Positions 35,215 through 47,861 are shown, counted from the first letter of the stretch. The stretch: 64,000 bases of DNA from Rhipicephalus microplus (GCF_043290135.1 NC_134710.1:280745776-280809775), one strand, 5' to 3'. A program made the numbers and translations. Notes: a model not told the origin generated them from the sequence alone.

Positions 35215-36417
35215 TAACATTCTCTTCTACAAGAAGTGAAGCCGACAAAACGTGCGCACGAGCTCGACAGATTAGTCGATTGGTATGGCTGCGTGCAGAT
35301 GCCTGCTAGCGAAGCCCCGCTGGAGACCGCGCCACACGACTGCTCCGGCACCAACGACCACGCTTCTCGGCTACGCACACAGAAGGCCGTCGAGAGATAC
35401 GCGACCTACTCGGTGTTCGCCGTGTTCTGGCTACTGCGATGACTCTGCACGAATGAGCTCACCGTGTTGGTGTTCGTTTTCCGCGGTGACCACGGCGCTT
35501 GCCACGAAGAACGCTACTGCTGCTACCTCTCGGCGACCAGTTGCAGCTCCGACGCAACGTCAGCGTCCAGTGGGAACCCTGACGCGAATCTGCTCATACG
35601 ACAAAAACAAAACCATAAGCGGGGCTTCGACTTCATCTCCAAGGCGCTCAAGTATGACGAGGAGAATGACAGTCTCAAGGAGTTGGCCATCGACCTCTAC
35701 CGCAAGGGTATCGAGGAACTTCAGCAAGGCACCGCTATCGACATCTCTCAACGAAAATGTCCTTCATGGGAGCAAGTGCACAGGCTTACTTATAGGATGC
35801 AGGAGAACCTCGACATAGACAAGGACAGGCTCGACTTCTCAAACAGCATGGTCAAGGTGAAACACCTCTGCTATTATTTGCCCTGGAATGCGGTTGTGGC
35901 TCGGCCTCAGGCCAACCAGAAGCGCCGAGTATGGCAGAAGGTGGCTCCCGGCCAGGACGCAGCCACAAAACTGGAGGGTCCCTCGGGGCTAAAGACGGCC
36001 GAGAGTGGATGTCCTGGAAGCCAAGTGAATGACAAGCATCGGCGCTGCTTGTTGCCACCTCTGTCGCCACATTCGGGTGTTACACTGAGGAACCAAGCAT
36101 CAACGGCATCGCAGCCGGAAGTGCTGACGAGGAGGAAGCGAAATAGCCCGTTGTCACTAGACAATCTCAGGTACCTGACAAGGGCTACCAGTGTCTACTC
36201 GGGAAGTGACCTGACGGCACCAGCCAAAGATGCTGCTCATGGTCCCGTTAGAGAGGTCAATCCTGAATAAGTCCGGTGCGTGTACCTCAAAAAGATGCGA
36301 AACATAACGCTCGAGGATTTCATGACCTCACTCAAGAAAGTCCGCTGCAGCGTGTCGTCACAGAGCTTAGAGTTCTACGAGCACTGTAACCAGGAGCTCG
36401 GTGACATCACCGTCTGA
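35215..36417 (+). pseudogene. spas: Intronless spastin copy B (MIT retained, AAA core deleted)
   Basis: An N-terminal hydrophobic stretch like the membrane hairpin of spastin (YSVFAVFWLLR, then TGA, then LVFVFR) precedes a long open frame of 268 codons (35464-36270). It contains an MIT domain ([34 protein letters not shown]) and the linker. The frame then jumps to SPLSLDNLRYLTRATSVYSGSDLTAPAKDAAHGP, so Walker A, Walker B and sensor regions are gone. After a TAA at 36268-36270 the C-terminal KKMRNITLEDFMTSLKK follows in the same frame, to 36417. The block missing in copy A (GSDLT) is kept here, and the AAA block kept in A is missing here. Confidence 0.88.
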
Positions 36418-36619
36418 CGCAAACCTCAGCGCTCGCCGTCGAGTCTACCGTCATGATCTTTGTGTGAGTTGAGTATCCGAATAGCCCAAGTTCACACAAG
36501 CAGGCCAATGACTCTATCCTCAGGACTGTGCTTGTTAATGGAGGAATTTCTGTGCAGCACCAGCTGGGCTTGCTGCCCCGAGGCAGCCACTTCAACATTA
36601 TGATTTATTACGTCGTATA

Positions 36620-37572
36620 TATACATGTATTTTCGTATCCTTCTGATGACTATTGTTGTTATCTATATGTCCCTAATATACTATTAGTTTGTGACAAGAT
36701 TTTCGCGTAGAGAGCGAGAGGTAAAGGATTTAATTTTTGGACGAGCTTGCTTTTTATGGGGCCTGCAATGCTTTTGCCTACTTGACAGCTTCTTTTTAAT
36801 TAAGTAAGATATGTTGTTTATTATTACTGGTGTTTCCTCCCTAATTATGATTATTCCTCTTAATGCGAGACTGCTTGACTAGAAAAACATATTTTCGTAA
36901 TGTGTAGGATTCTTCAATACTATTGATTTTAGGTTTCTCTTTTGCTTAGGTATTGTTATGATAGTGAACTTTGTGTTACTTTGGTTGTGAAATCTCTATC
37001 GATTACTACAATGATGTAAGAGAAGAATCGGGTGACACACGTTTATATTAGGTAAGACAGCCTGTGGCGGGTGTACATAGAGGTTAGGCATGTGGACGTT
37101 TAAATTCGAAGTGTACGTACATATTACATTTAAAATTGTGCTAAATAAAAACACTACGTATAGTCATCGAAATAATAAACCAGAATCAATGTGCTCAGTG
37201 TAGAGCGCTTAACTTAACTATTTTTTAAAGACAGCAATAATATCGCATTTACTGCGGAAAATGGTAGTAAAAATACTTCAAAAGCGCTCATTGGGCCGGA
37301 ATCGTACTCTTGCTCTTATAGGGTGCTCTAGGCCCTAGACGATACCATACGTTCATTTATGTCGGTGAAAGTGCATGTAGTTTGTTCTCTTTCTTGGTTT
37401 TATTGATGCTTGTCAACGGACAGAGTATGATTTCTTGATTATTAAATTATTCGACAGTTCTTGAAGCCATTAGGCTCATGCGTTTCTGGCTAAATGTTTT
37501 CACGCAGTGCTGCATTTCATTCATGTTTTTAAATATGAAGCATTTCATATCGAACTTTTGCGACTTTGAGCG
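36620..37572 (+). other. Non-coding part of copy B matching A from 16620
   Basis: AT-rich sequence without recognised genes; it includes the empty site of Gypsy element 2 near 36616-36630. Confidence 0.6.
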
Positions 37573-37632
<60 letters not shown>

Positions 37633-37633
37633 C

Positions 37634-37664
<31 letters not shown>

Positions 37665-37665
37665 A

Positions 37666-37699
<34 letters not shown>

Positions 37700-37715
37700 T
37701 TATCTATATTTCTAT
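37573..37715 (+). repeat. TATC tetranucleotide microsatellite (copy B)
   Basis: About 34 TATC units with CCAT, CAAT and TTAT interruptions, at the position matching 17598-17719. Confidence 0.97.
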
Positions 37716-40440
37716 CCGCCTACGGCCTCCAACTCTCCTGTACTTTTGACATTAGTATTCATACCTAAATTGATATAGCATAACATGACTGTATTGTGAC
37801 CATAGTGACAAGTCATAACAATAAATAAATGAAATGTACGTCATGAATGTAATAATTCACAATTTGTGGTCCTGCTCCTTTTGCGCAGGTTTCGTTCACA
37901 TTACACATTGCGAAACTGCTTTTATATGACATGACTACATGGTAAACACAGGTGAGAGATGCAATTGTAGAAATCATGACATGCATGTCATGCAAGTCAT
38001 GACAAAACGCCATGCTCATGGTGTGCTCGCGCTCGTTTCGCTATATTATTATATACCGAACTAGGCATAACAAAACGAACACGCATTATGAAGGTATTAG
38101 ACTGGTGTAAACATGACAATCGTGATATGCGTGTCATGTAAGAACATGGCAACATACAACGCTCACGATGTGCTCGTCCCCATTTCGCTAGTTCCATGTA
38201 TACTAAATTCGGGATCTCTTGACTTGAACAGACGGCAAAGTTAATTGACACATCTAATAATGATAATCATGATATGCGTGTCATGTAAACATGAATAAAT
38301 TCTACACTCATACCACACTCGCGGCCTTTTTGCTGGCTCCACATATACCAAGTATGATATCACGTGACGTTAACGGACGACAAAAGTAATTTAGATGTCT
38401 AAACCTAAATATTAGGGCATATAAGGCTTGTACGGCATAATTGACGTCCACCTCGTAACGTTGGGCTGATTTTAAAGTGACATATATCATTTTCTGTTAG
38501 TGCTTCGCATGTCAGTGATTTTTTATGTACAGGATATCTGCCAATTTTTTATGGTAGTTGTTTTTTGTCATCATTATATATTTCTCGACTAAGACTAGAG
38601 GGTTCATCGCTCATTTGCCATAGAGGCTTTCTGACTTTGGAAAAAAGGCAGCCTCATCAGAAGCGGTATTACGAATATGAATATGTACCCGTCGTGCAGT
38701 AACCCATCTCGCTCGACTAGTTAATCTATGGAGTGCACATTACCCAACCTTGTTTTCCTTGTGCTCTCTGTCTTTTTATTTTGAAAATAAAATCGTGGAA
38801 GAGCGTTGCAATAAAATGAAAATTCGGCAGATCAAACGTGCCTTGGGAATTCATGTTATGCTAACGCTGCGACTAGAACTGGCAGTTGTATATCCTTTGT
38901 CGAGCGAAACGTTTGTTACGTAAATACGTCTTAGGTGTTCTTTGCGTGAACTGTTAACACTGATATATCATAAATAACATTTGCATACGAAGGGCCCTGC
39001 CAATCTTGCTTTTCTAGTACATCGAGCTGCGGACACTACATTGCGTGATATTTCCTGGGGTTAATACGATGACTGCTGCAATAATGGAGAGAAATGTTTC
39101 TAACGTAAATACGTCTGAGGTGTTCTCTGCGTGAACTGTTGACACAGATACATTAAAAATAACGTTTACATATGAAGGGCCTAGCCAATCTTGCTTTTCC
39201 AGTGCCTGTAGCGGCGGACTCCACATTGCGCCATGTGTTATGGGGGAATGCGATGACTGCTATGAAAACCTTGCCAGGAGACATATTTGATTGCCTCGAG
39301 CCCGTAATGCGGAGTAAGTACGACAGCTTTGGCAAGTTGCGGATGTGAGCACCATCATGCCCGCAATAAAATTCTGGAGCGAATTATAGACCTACTGCAA
39401 TGCATCTGGTGATGATCCTATGCAAGGCATCATAAACAGGGGAATGGAACATTTTTCTGTTAATCCAACGTGATTCCACCGTACGGTATGTCATGAGATT
39501 ATTTCCGACACTCACTTAAGCGCGTTTGAGTATGATGCGGACATAATATCGGACATGCGTCAGAGGAGATGATCTGGCTCTGTCAGACTGCGTTTGAACA
39601 AAACTTAAGCAGGGTGACATTGCCTTGTAAAAAATTGGCCCCGTATCTGCATGTTAATCTGCGAATTTTGTTGAAAGATGATATTCTTGCCTGTGGAGAG
39701 ACTGAAAAAAACATTTATTTGATGTTCTGTGCAAGAAAATTGGTGAATCGTATTCCGGAGGGGCTGCGCTAGGGTGCCTCGAGTGTACAGCGGAGGCAAA
39801 CGAGCGCATAGAGTCAAGTCAAACGTGAGACATGACCGACATCTGGAAGTTCTTTTTGGAAAACAAATCACGTGGCCTTGAGACGGGCGTGCGTGCCCGT
39901 CTCAGAGGTGATATGGTGTAGAACGCAAGGCGACGGGTATGTGCCGCCACCGTCTCGTCTTAGCAAAGCGTTGTAAACAGTCCCCGTTTCGTGCAAGCGT
40001 TGCATGGTCAGTGCAGCGTGATAAGCGCTACGATCCTTAAAATTACATATGTATGCCTTTTCTAGTAAATGACGAACATGCAGAATATATATATGTTGTT
40101 ATGGTGCCTCAGATATGCGAAATAATTGCTTTTTACTTGACAATTGGACACGTATGAACGCTGGTTCTTGAGCAACATTGGTGGGCGCTGCGGATGGGGT
40201 CGGCCGTTCGGTGTATCGGCTGGTGCTGTTTGGAGCATGTGGTTCGCGGTAATGGCGGACAAATAGACAAATGTATAGACAGCCAGGCAGTCAGACAGAC
40301 AAACAAACAGACAGACCAAAGTTTTTCGTGGAAGGTTTCAAGAAAGACTATTGTCCTTAAAAAGCATACGCAAGCGTCATACCAGAGAAACAAATTGCAG
40401 CGGCAATGTTGACACACCGCTTGTATATGTATAATGACTA
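37716..40440 (+). other. Non-coding remainder of copy B
   Basis: This matches A 17720-20360. It contains a 9-bp hairpin GAGACGGGC at 39880-39888 with its complement at 39895-39903 and a CAGA-rich stretch at about 40277-40316. No gene is recognised. Confidence 0.6.
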
Positions 40441-42745
40441 GAGACCGAATTATAGGCAAATGCCTATTTTGTTGCTTGCGTTGCCACTGTGCCATTTTGA
40501 TATATGAGCATGAATTCGAGGCTAAGCGCTTTTATGGTGATTTATGGTGCCTATAACTGCCTATTTGGGGTGTTCGTGCATAAATGCCTGTAAGTGCTTC
40601 TAAATGCCCGTTTTCCAAATAAGCGCCATATGAGCGCTGTTCAAGCCGGAATGTTGTTTTCAACCGTGGTGTGAAACCGTTATCTACGTAAAAAAGGCAG
40701 CATTGATATTTCCAAGCACTAAAAGGTACATTGAAAGCAAAGTTGATATTCTGCGAGTGATTGGAAGAGGAGCATGAGGATTGCTAAAGACGCTATTTCT
40801 GCAGCCCTAAGAGGGAGAACGTCTCAGCGTCTGCATTGGGAAGAGAAGAGAGAAATAGCGATGTGGAAGGAAATTAAAAGTGACGTCTATGGCCTGGGAC
40901 ATGGCGACTGCCTTCCTGTGCGCTGAAGGAACGGCAGAAGCGCCCTGAAAACCTGAGTGTTGACGTTGGAAAAAACGAGCAGATTTTTCAGGGCTGCCGT
41001 GGGTAGCTGGGTAACGAATAAAAAACCAAGAAGGGCCACTTATGAAATGCACTTGTTGATTCCGTGGTGGCGAAGGTCACCAAATTGTTAAAATTTATAC
41101 AGCGAAACCTGAGGCAGGCGCCGGCATGCTTACAATGAAATGTGTAGTTATCATACATTCACCGCATGCTTGAATACGCTTGTTCCGTATCAAATCCTTT
41201 GTCATATGTCTTCAGGTGACAAACATGAAAAAAAAACAGAACAGGGCTTCAATGTTGGTCCTAAGCCATTACTCGAAAATGGCAGCTGCAACACTATAAA
41301 AACTCAAGTTGGACGGAAATTTTTATCATCGCGTCGAACTAAACTGCGGGTAAAACTCCTATGTGAAGGTTTTCATGGTGAAACTCACATTCGAAAATGA
41401 ATCTAGGTACACAGTCCTTCACGTAATGGTATTTAAGAATTCAGAATGTCGTATCAGTTATAATTTTTCTCCTAATTTGTTTTTTGTTAGTTTTATGGCA
41501 GAACAAAATCACTTATGGAGAGAAGAAAGTGTGTTGTGTCAATGAAGGTGTGTTTTCTTTGACATTGAAACCCATCTGCTGCTTTGCGTTTGGATTAAAA
41601 ATGTGATGTGCATGTGGCTTGTGTTTTGTTTGTGATTTACTTTTTAAGCGTCCTTCTCTAGGTGACCTAATAAGCTGTAGTTAGACACTAGATGTTCTTA
41701 TTCGCACAAGCAGTTATTCGCATTTACTAGAGAGCTGTATTATTTGCTAAGAAATTCGCTCTTGCCGAAGTTCTTCTTAACCCTCAACATCTAGACTCAT
41801 AGATCAGCACGGCAGACACAAGTTGTAACAATATAAAGGCTATAATATGCAAGTGAAGAAGCACACAGCGTCTTTAGATTGCCTTCGCTAAAAAGTTAGG
41901 CGTGCAATCAGAAACTAGCTTGACTATTTCTTATATTCAGCAAACTTCACACAAGCATTTACATTTGCTACAGGAACATCTTTTTTTTAAATGAACTTCC
42001 AATTATGAGAGTATGGGGGGGCTTCTTTTGGGCTAGGTACGCATACACTGGCTACTTGATTCCGGAATCAGTGGTTCTAAGCTACAAAAGTACTTTCTAA
42101 AAAAAGCATAAAAATTAACAATGCGATACCATGCTGAAATTTTAGATTTTCTGGTAAAAACTTTCTTGCATCGTGTGCCCTTAATGAGCATCACAAGACA
42201 GTGGCTGCATTGAAGCAGTGCCGTGGTGAATTGCTTGAGGGCATTGATAGTACCATGAAGCATCACTTCTGTCCTCGACACTCTCTGGTAGGCACGCTAT
42301 GTTTGGAGTGTCTGTTTGGGTATTAGTCCACTTATTTGGCTTCTCCAGTGACTTCGCAAAGCTTATCTGGGATGACGGGTGCTAGTTTGGGTGGTGATGC
42401 ACCTATGGTACACACTGGTGTGATCTCTGTGATAATATCGGGGTTGAGAGCTTTGATGGTACTATCGAGTGGGAAGTACGAGGTCATCAAATATGTCAGC
42501 AGCAGTACTTTTCTGGAAGAAGTGTCAGCAATGAAACGAAAAAACAATTATGTTGCCATACCTACTCACGCCTAATGCAGTGGACTGCATCGTGTACGTC
42601 GACTCTGCCCACACGTTGACACCTTTGACATTTGTGAATTACTTGTGTGGGCGAGTTTTGTCATGTGGCAGCATTGAAGTCATAAATGGCTTTGGAACAC
42701 AACGTTGTGAAAGTGGCTTGGTAGTTGTGCCTATAAGAAAAGTTG
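40441..42745 (+). other. Unassigned spacer
   Basis: Between 40450 and 40630 short motifs such as TGCCTAT and TAAATGCC recur several times. Open frames near 42330-42800 show no recognisable domain and may be the outer part of the old LTR that follows. Nothing else is identified. Confidence 0.4.
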
Positions 42746-43144
42746 TGGCTGTTATGACTAGCAGCGCAAGGCCATGGCTTCCAAGCGATGCTCATTGACA
42801 TACCATCCAAACGTGGTGCACGTCCTGCCAGAACGCAAGAGGTGTCTGTGTGTGCAGCAAGAAACACGCATCAGCGTCGCTGGGAAAAACAGCCTGCGTT
42901 TGAGGAGATGCGCGTGCACAGGTGAAGGGTATGAAAAGTCCGTCGCGTGTTCAGTCAGACCTCGCTCACCGGCCTTCACTGGCCCTCTTGTGGGCCGTAT
43001 AAAGGCCAGTCTACTCGCCTAGCTTTCCAAGTATTGTAAATATGTGAATAAATCGTCTGTCCTTTGTGTGAGCAAGAGGCCACACAAGAGTTCTTCCTTG
43101 CACGGCGCCTGGGTGTCCGCCTGCAGTCCCGCTCCTCTGTCACA
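42746..43144 (+). repeat. 5' LTR-like repeat of the old element
   Basis: A TATA-like GTATAAAG lies near 42999, AATAAAT near 43046, and the likely CA end at 43143-43144. A TGG-starting primer-binding-site candidate (TGGTTGGCAGTGCC) follows at 43149. The true 5' boundary may lie further left, perhaps near 42663. Confidence 0.55.
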
Positions 43145-43351
43145 TATCTGGTTGGCAGTGCCAGGATTCGTTTGGACGCGCTTCGTGTTCTTTCCTGCTT
43201 TCCTTGTACCGATGCTGTTGAGTGCTCACTTTCGATGGAGATTCTACCAGGTGTTTTCGATAGATGGTGATGTTTATTCATGGGGTAGATTGGTAGCTGC
43301 TTGTGAAGGCAGTGTTTATTAGAGGTACCTTCACAACAGTTAGAGCCATAG

Positions 43352-44361
43352 ATGTCTGCGTGGTGTGACCATGGATTTGAACACGTTAAAGAACTAGATT
43401 TAGTGTCTTTGTGTGAGAAGCTCCGTATTGACGTAGCAAGCGTACAAAAGAAGCCACAACTAATACAGGTGATTAAGTATTCCACCATTGATGAAGAGAG
43501 GCTTTGCGAGAGTTGGGAGCTCATGCAGTCCAGGCGCAAGAAAGCCGAAGAACGGGAACAGCGGCGCTTGAGAAGGAGACTGCCAGGCGTAAAGAGGAAG
43601 CTGGTGATCATGAAAGGGAAATGGAACGATTGAAGCTAGGGCTTCGTATGGTCCTGGCGAAACGTGCTGGTAATCATAGTACAGTAAGTTCAAGGATTCG
43701 TGATACAGCTACCACGCGAAACATTGAGCGCGAAGTTGAGCTGGCTGGTGAGTGCGGCATTCATTGGCAGTCGGAGATGACAGGTGTCGCAAGCATGACA
43801 GATTGTGAAGATGACTCGACCGTAAAGGAAAGTTTCGCTCGGCTTGAAACAGATGTGTTATCTCCAACTAAGCAGAAAGAGTGCGCAGGTGCACTCGTCA
43901 AACCAGAAAACCCACCGGAGAGGCTATCATCACTAGATAGCGACGTGGATAGGCAGGATTGCCGTAATAATACATTGAGTAGTACAGACAGTCCCGTCTG
44001 CAGTTACGTGTCACTGAGATGTTTGAGGCAACATCAAAATTATTCGACGTATACTTATATAGGATACAGGAATAAATTTGCAAAAAGTGGCGTAGCAGGT
44101 GATAGCAGATTGCCAGAACACAGTTTCTACAGTGGCGAGAAGGCCAAAGCATTATCTAAGGTTTATGCTGTTAAGAAAGGCATTTCCCCAAGAATAAGTA
44201 GTCTGCCATACTTTGAGCCAGATGAAGGCGTTTGGGCGCAAACAAGGGTCGTTCAGACGCTCCTTTCTCTGTGTGCGCAGAGACAAATTTTTTGGTTAGT
44301 TTCATGTCTTTGCTGGAAATTGAAGAAAAATTCCACAGAGTGTCACGTTGGTGTAACATGA
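43352..44361 (+). pseudogene. Gag-like N-terminal fragment of an LTR retrotransposon
   Basis: The first frame (43352-43633) encodes HVKELDLVSLCEKLRIDV followed by a charged, probably coiled-coil region rich in E, R and K. A frameshift near 43560 moves to the frame 43504-44361, with DHEREMERLKLGLRMVLAKR. This layout resembles the N-terminal helical/coiled-coil part of tick Ty3-type gag proteins. A capsid core and CCHC knuckle are not visible. It lies just downstream of an LTR and primer-binding site, which supports gag over a host gene. Confidence 0.55.
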
Positions 44362-44450
44362 ATTTGAACACATGCGTTGAGACGAACGCGCTTCAAAGAG
44401 CCTTTCTTTGCAGGGTTGGTTTAGTGTGTGAAAATGTTAGTTTGGGACAC

Positions 44451-44644
44451 TATCACAAAAGTGTCACGTTAATTCACTGGTCACTATCACAGTGTAAGCT
44501 ACCCTGTACAAAACGTTAAGCAGGGAGCTCAGAAATAACTTCACACGTATCACAAAAGCATCACGTTAATTAACTGGTCACTATCACAGTGTAAGCTACC
44601 GTGTACAAAACTTTAAGCAGGGAGCTCAGAAATAAGTTCTCACC
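44451..44644 (+). repeat. 97-bp tandem duplication
   Basis: Two adjacent copies (44451-44547 and 44548-44644), both starting TATCACAAAAG or TATCACAAAAGC and sharing AAGCAGGGAGCTCAGAAATAA, with about ten differences. It lies between the gag remnant and the second LTR-like repeat. Confidence 0.9.
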
Positions 44645-45097
44645 TAGTGATCTTCGTGAGAGCGAGTGCTCTTCATTATTGGTATTGGCTTTGAGGGCAC
44701 GGCTTTCCGCTTAAGCCGTGTAAAGTTCAGCTACGCCTACTGGCGTCACAGCTGAGCAAGCAGGGCACGATGAACCAGACAGTCAACGGCGGCTTTTTCG
44801 CCTGGATTCATGCCATGGTCGAGCAGGCAACAGCCAGGTATCAGTGACACGGCCGGGGCAGCTGTGAATATGCATGTGTGAACCCAGTGGGCGTGGCTGT
44901 GCGGTGCACTTTGGCGCGCCAAAATGCGCTTGTTGTGCGACGTGCTTTGTGCTGTGCGATGCGAAGGTGTGCTGTGTGGTGTAGGTCTAAAGGTTGTGGT
45001 TGACAATCAGTGGGACACCCAAGAAGACGCACAATGACCACTTCAAAAAGTGGCGCCACTGCAGCTCTTACGTGACCTCTTCGGATGGCGGATGGCA

Positions 45098-45370
45098 AAT
45101 TATGACTGGCAGAGCAAGACCACGGCCTTCAAGGGACGCTCATTGGCATACTGTACAAACGCGGTCCGCGTCCTGCTGGAACGTGACATGTCTATGTGCG
45201 CTGCAGGAAATGCGCATCAGCGTCAAAGGGAGACACAGCTTGCGTTCGGAGAGATGCGCGTGCATGGGCGAAGGGTATAAAAAGTGTGTCAGGAGTTCGC
45301 TCAGAGCTCTCTCTCCGACTTTCACTGGCCCTATTGTGTGCCGTGTAAAGGCGAATCTGCTTGCCTAGTT
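45098..45370 (+). repeat. 3' LTR-like repeat of the old element
   Basis: Matches 42746-43021 in the same orientation, including the region around TATAAAA near 45278. Similarity stops at the CCAAGTATT sequence near 45370. Confidence 0.55.
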
Positions 45371-47861
45371 TGCCAAGTATTTGCCAAGGAAGCAACGAAG
45401 ACATACGTGATGCTTTTCGGGTTTGTCCGTGAGCAGACAAACCTGACAAGCGGGTTTGAGCGGACTCAGGCTCACTCATGAAATACATTTTGCCTTTGAG
45501 ATTCTCTCAGACTCGAGCTCACTAAAATATTACTCATTTGAACTCGCCCAGACTACGGCTCTATTTGAGTCTGAGTGAGCTTACTTTTTAGTTCGTTACC
45601 GTGTATTATGCTTTCTGACCATTGTACCAATGATCTTTAACACCAACATTTCATGTAATTGGAGTTCTACTAGATGCTTATTCATCTTTTATATTCAAGT
45701 ACGGAGTATTGATGCTATTAGTTTAGTTAGGACATTTTAAAAAGTGAGGACTAGTACAAGGTATTTTTATCAATACCTATTTGGAAAAGAGATTCCGGAG
45801 GTGGTAGGCGTTGGGGCATACCTATCATCCCCCTCCTCCTCAGTAAATATAAACTCTAGTCAACAAATATTGGGCTGGCATATGAACACTAGTACGTTCA
45901 AGTGTGTGTGAGCTGGCATGATGAGTATAATGAGAGCTGGCATAATGCTGAGGGTGATGCTGAAGTTGAGTAAGTAAAGACAAATGACGATAAAATTGTG
46001 GATTTCACTCAAACTAGCTGAAAAAATATATTTTGCCTTTTGGGCTCATTCAGTGTCAGAATCCGAGGAATTTTGTTCAACTGGTCTCACTTGGATTCCA
46101 ACTCAGTAATATTCCACTCCCCCTACTCACTCAAGTTAAGCCTAAAGACTCAATATGAGTCTGAGTGAATTAGCCGACTCATGATTGAGTTTGCTGACCT
46201 ATGTTCATGTGCGAGAGCCATCAACAATATTTATCTGATAGTTTTTTTGTCGTGATTTTGAGGTGTACCTTTGGCTTATTGACAATGCTGCTACCATAAT
46301 TCTGCGACTGTAACTTTGCCTTACTTCGGATGCAGCTGTTACAGCCCACAACTGCACGCACTTCCTCGATTGTCAGCTCAACTGCTGTGATAACTAATTG
46401 ACTGCCTACTGTGCCACAACTTTTGGCGCAAGCTCCCTATAAAATACTTCTGTATTTGCATGTACGTCAGTGGCTCCTGCACATTAGGTAAACTGTGCTA
46501 ATCTCTCCAATTTTTGCAGCAATATGGAGGATGCAGTGCTCTTTTGCCCGAAGGAAGGGTGGAAAGCCCTGAAGCTGCATTTATCTGTGCCACATCAGCT
46601 GCTCGGTCTTTTCATGGCATCTCTGCAGTCATGGGTGAGTAAAGGAAGCTGGCTGCCATGCAGAGAAAACGAAAACTTGACAGCAACACTTGAAGCGTGT
46701 GCTTTCCACCTCGAATTGAAAGCATCATCGAGCACTGTGTGGCCTGATTTTCTTAATATTCAACTTCGCTTTGCTTTATATTTGCTTCCTTATGCTTCGG
46801 CACCACATTAGCGAACTATTTTGCACTGTTCCCATATTATAATTCCATATTTTTGGAAACGAGGCCTAACAAGTGTTAGAACAAATAACTTATTTTAATA
46901 ATGACTAAACTGACATGATGCTTTGTTCCCAGGTAAAGTGGCTCATAGCTATAACTGACTTCACCCCTAATCTTTGGCAGCGATGGTAGTGTTGTAGCAG
47001 CTATACTCAGTGACAACTTTCTGTGCCAATGAAGGGCAGGCTACGAAATTAAATTGAGCGTGTGCCACCGCTGAAGAATATAGTCCCACAAATGCATCTG
47101 TCTTTTCCATGTGAAGATATTAAAAAGCAACATTACTTTACTTTCTATAGTATGCTGTTTTTATTGAAACTGCATGAACCAAGGAGATATGAATATTTGC
47201 TTTGCTTCATGAAGTGTTAATTTGTGTTTTTTAACGTCTCAAAACATTGCACGTTTTAGATGCACCTCACAGTAAAAATGGCATATTCATCTTTAGGTGA
47301 GTGGTTGTCACCCTCCCGCTATTACGATGACCCGCCGAAAGTGCTTGTGTCAAATTTCACTCACAAATTGCTGTGTGAGCAGACGTAGCCAATTCTATTC
47401 AGAGGTATTATTCGAACATGACCAGTATTCGAAGAGCGAGTCGAGACTAACATCTTCGCGGAGGACTACATGTGTTATAGCTCCAGCTCCCGTAGCTTTC
47501 ATTTCATTGCCACAGAATGTTGTCCCCGTGTATAGCCTGACTTAAAAAGACGGTCATGACTGCATGGACTGTGTCATGCTGCTTTGTAACTATGCTTATC
47601 AGTAGTTACATATACTATAAAGGCACATAATCTACGTTCGAAACAAGATAACCACTCTCATATCATCGTAACAACTGTTAAACAGATGCAAATGTCTCGT
47701 GCTTGCAACTTCAAGCGCCCCCTAAACCACTCAAAGGTCGAAATTTAGTTGTGGTGTTGCAGTGCAGTTGTGTACAAATATCACTGAAAAGTTTTTTGAT
47801 GCATTTGATGACAAAAAATAGGCTTCACCGGTTTTGTTCTTTCCGTCTATACCTAATTCTT
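45371..47861 (+). other. Unassigned region with a repeated motif block and one exon-like ORF
   Basis: Sequence near 45475-45600 (ATTTTGCCTTT, then ACTCA/CTCAC-rich stretches, TTTGAGTCTGAGTGA) recurs in altered form near 46025-46200 (ATTTTGCCTTTTGGG ... TATGAGTCTGAGTGA), suggesting a diverged direct repeat of about 150 bp. The stretch 46812-47861 shows nothing recognisable. Confidence 0.45.
46520..46633 (+). other. Candidate internal exon (uncertain)
   Basis: A 114-bp open segment is preceded by a pyrimidine-rich TTTTTGCAG acceptor (AG at 46518-46519) and followed by a strong donor GTGAGT at 46634. It encodes about 37 residues (ending LFMASLQSW) with no domain I know. Splice-like signals alone are weak evidence, and no partner exon is identified. 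Confidence 0.25.

Larger units (their letters stand above)
28437..40440 (+). repeat. Segmental duplication, copy B
   Basis: This is a direct copy of segment A, starting with the tRNA-like head and ending near the shared CATACGCAAGCGTCA and CACACCGCTTGTAT blocks close to 40360-40430. It is interrupted by a 1.3-kb LINE (29089-30385) and a 3.6-kb mosaic (about 30525-34165), both absent from A. The matching blocks are listed under copy A. Ends are approximate. Confidence 0.85.
42746..45370 (+). mobile_element. Old LTR retrotransposon remnant: LTR, partial gag, LTR
   Basis: A block at 42746-43021 recurs in the same orientation at 45098-45370, with roughly a quarter of positions changed and with the same TATA-like GTATAAA sites. 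Between the copies lies a gag-like N-terminal region, and no pol sequence is visible. The outer ends of the LTRs could not be fixed, and no target duplication was found. Most of the coding interior has been lost. Confidence 0.6.

Noticed and set aside
35464..36270. Functional spastin gene
   Set aside because: The AAA catalytic region is deleted and the hairpin region carries a stop, so an active severing enzyme is excluded.
42336..42575. Open frame of 79 codons, with an antisense frame on the same stretch
   Set aside because: There is no recognisable domain or splice context, and both strands are open to a similar extent.
43504..44361. Host coiled-coil protein of 285 residues
   Set aside because: The frame follows an LTR and a primer-binding site and continues a gag-like frame after a frameshift, so a retroelement origin is more likely.
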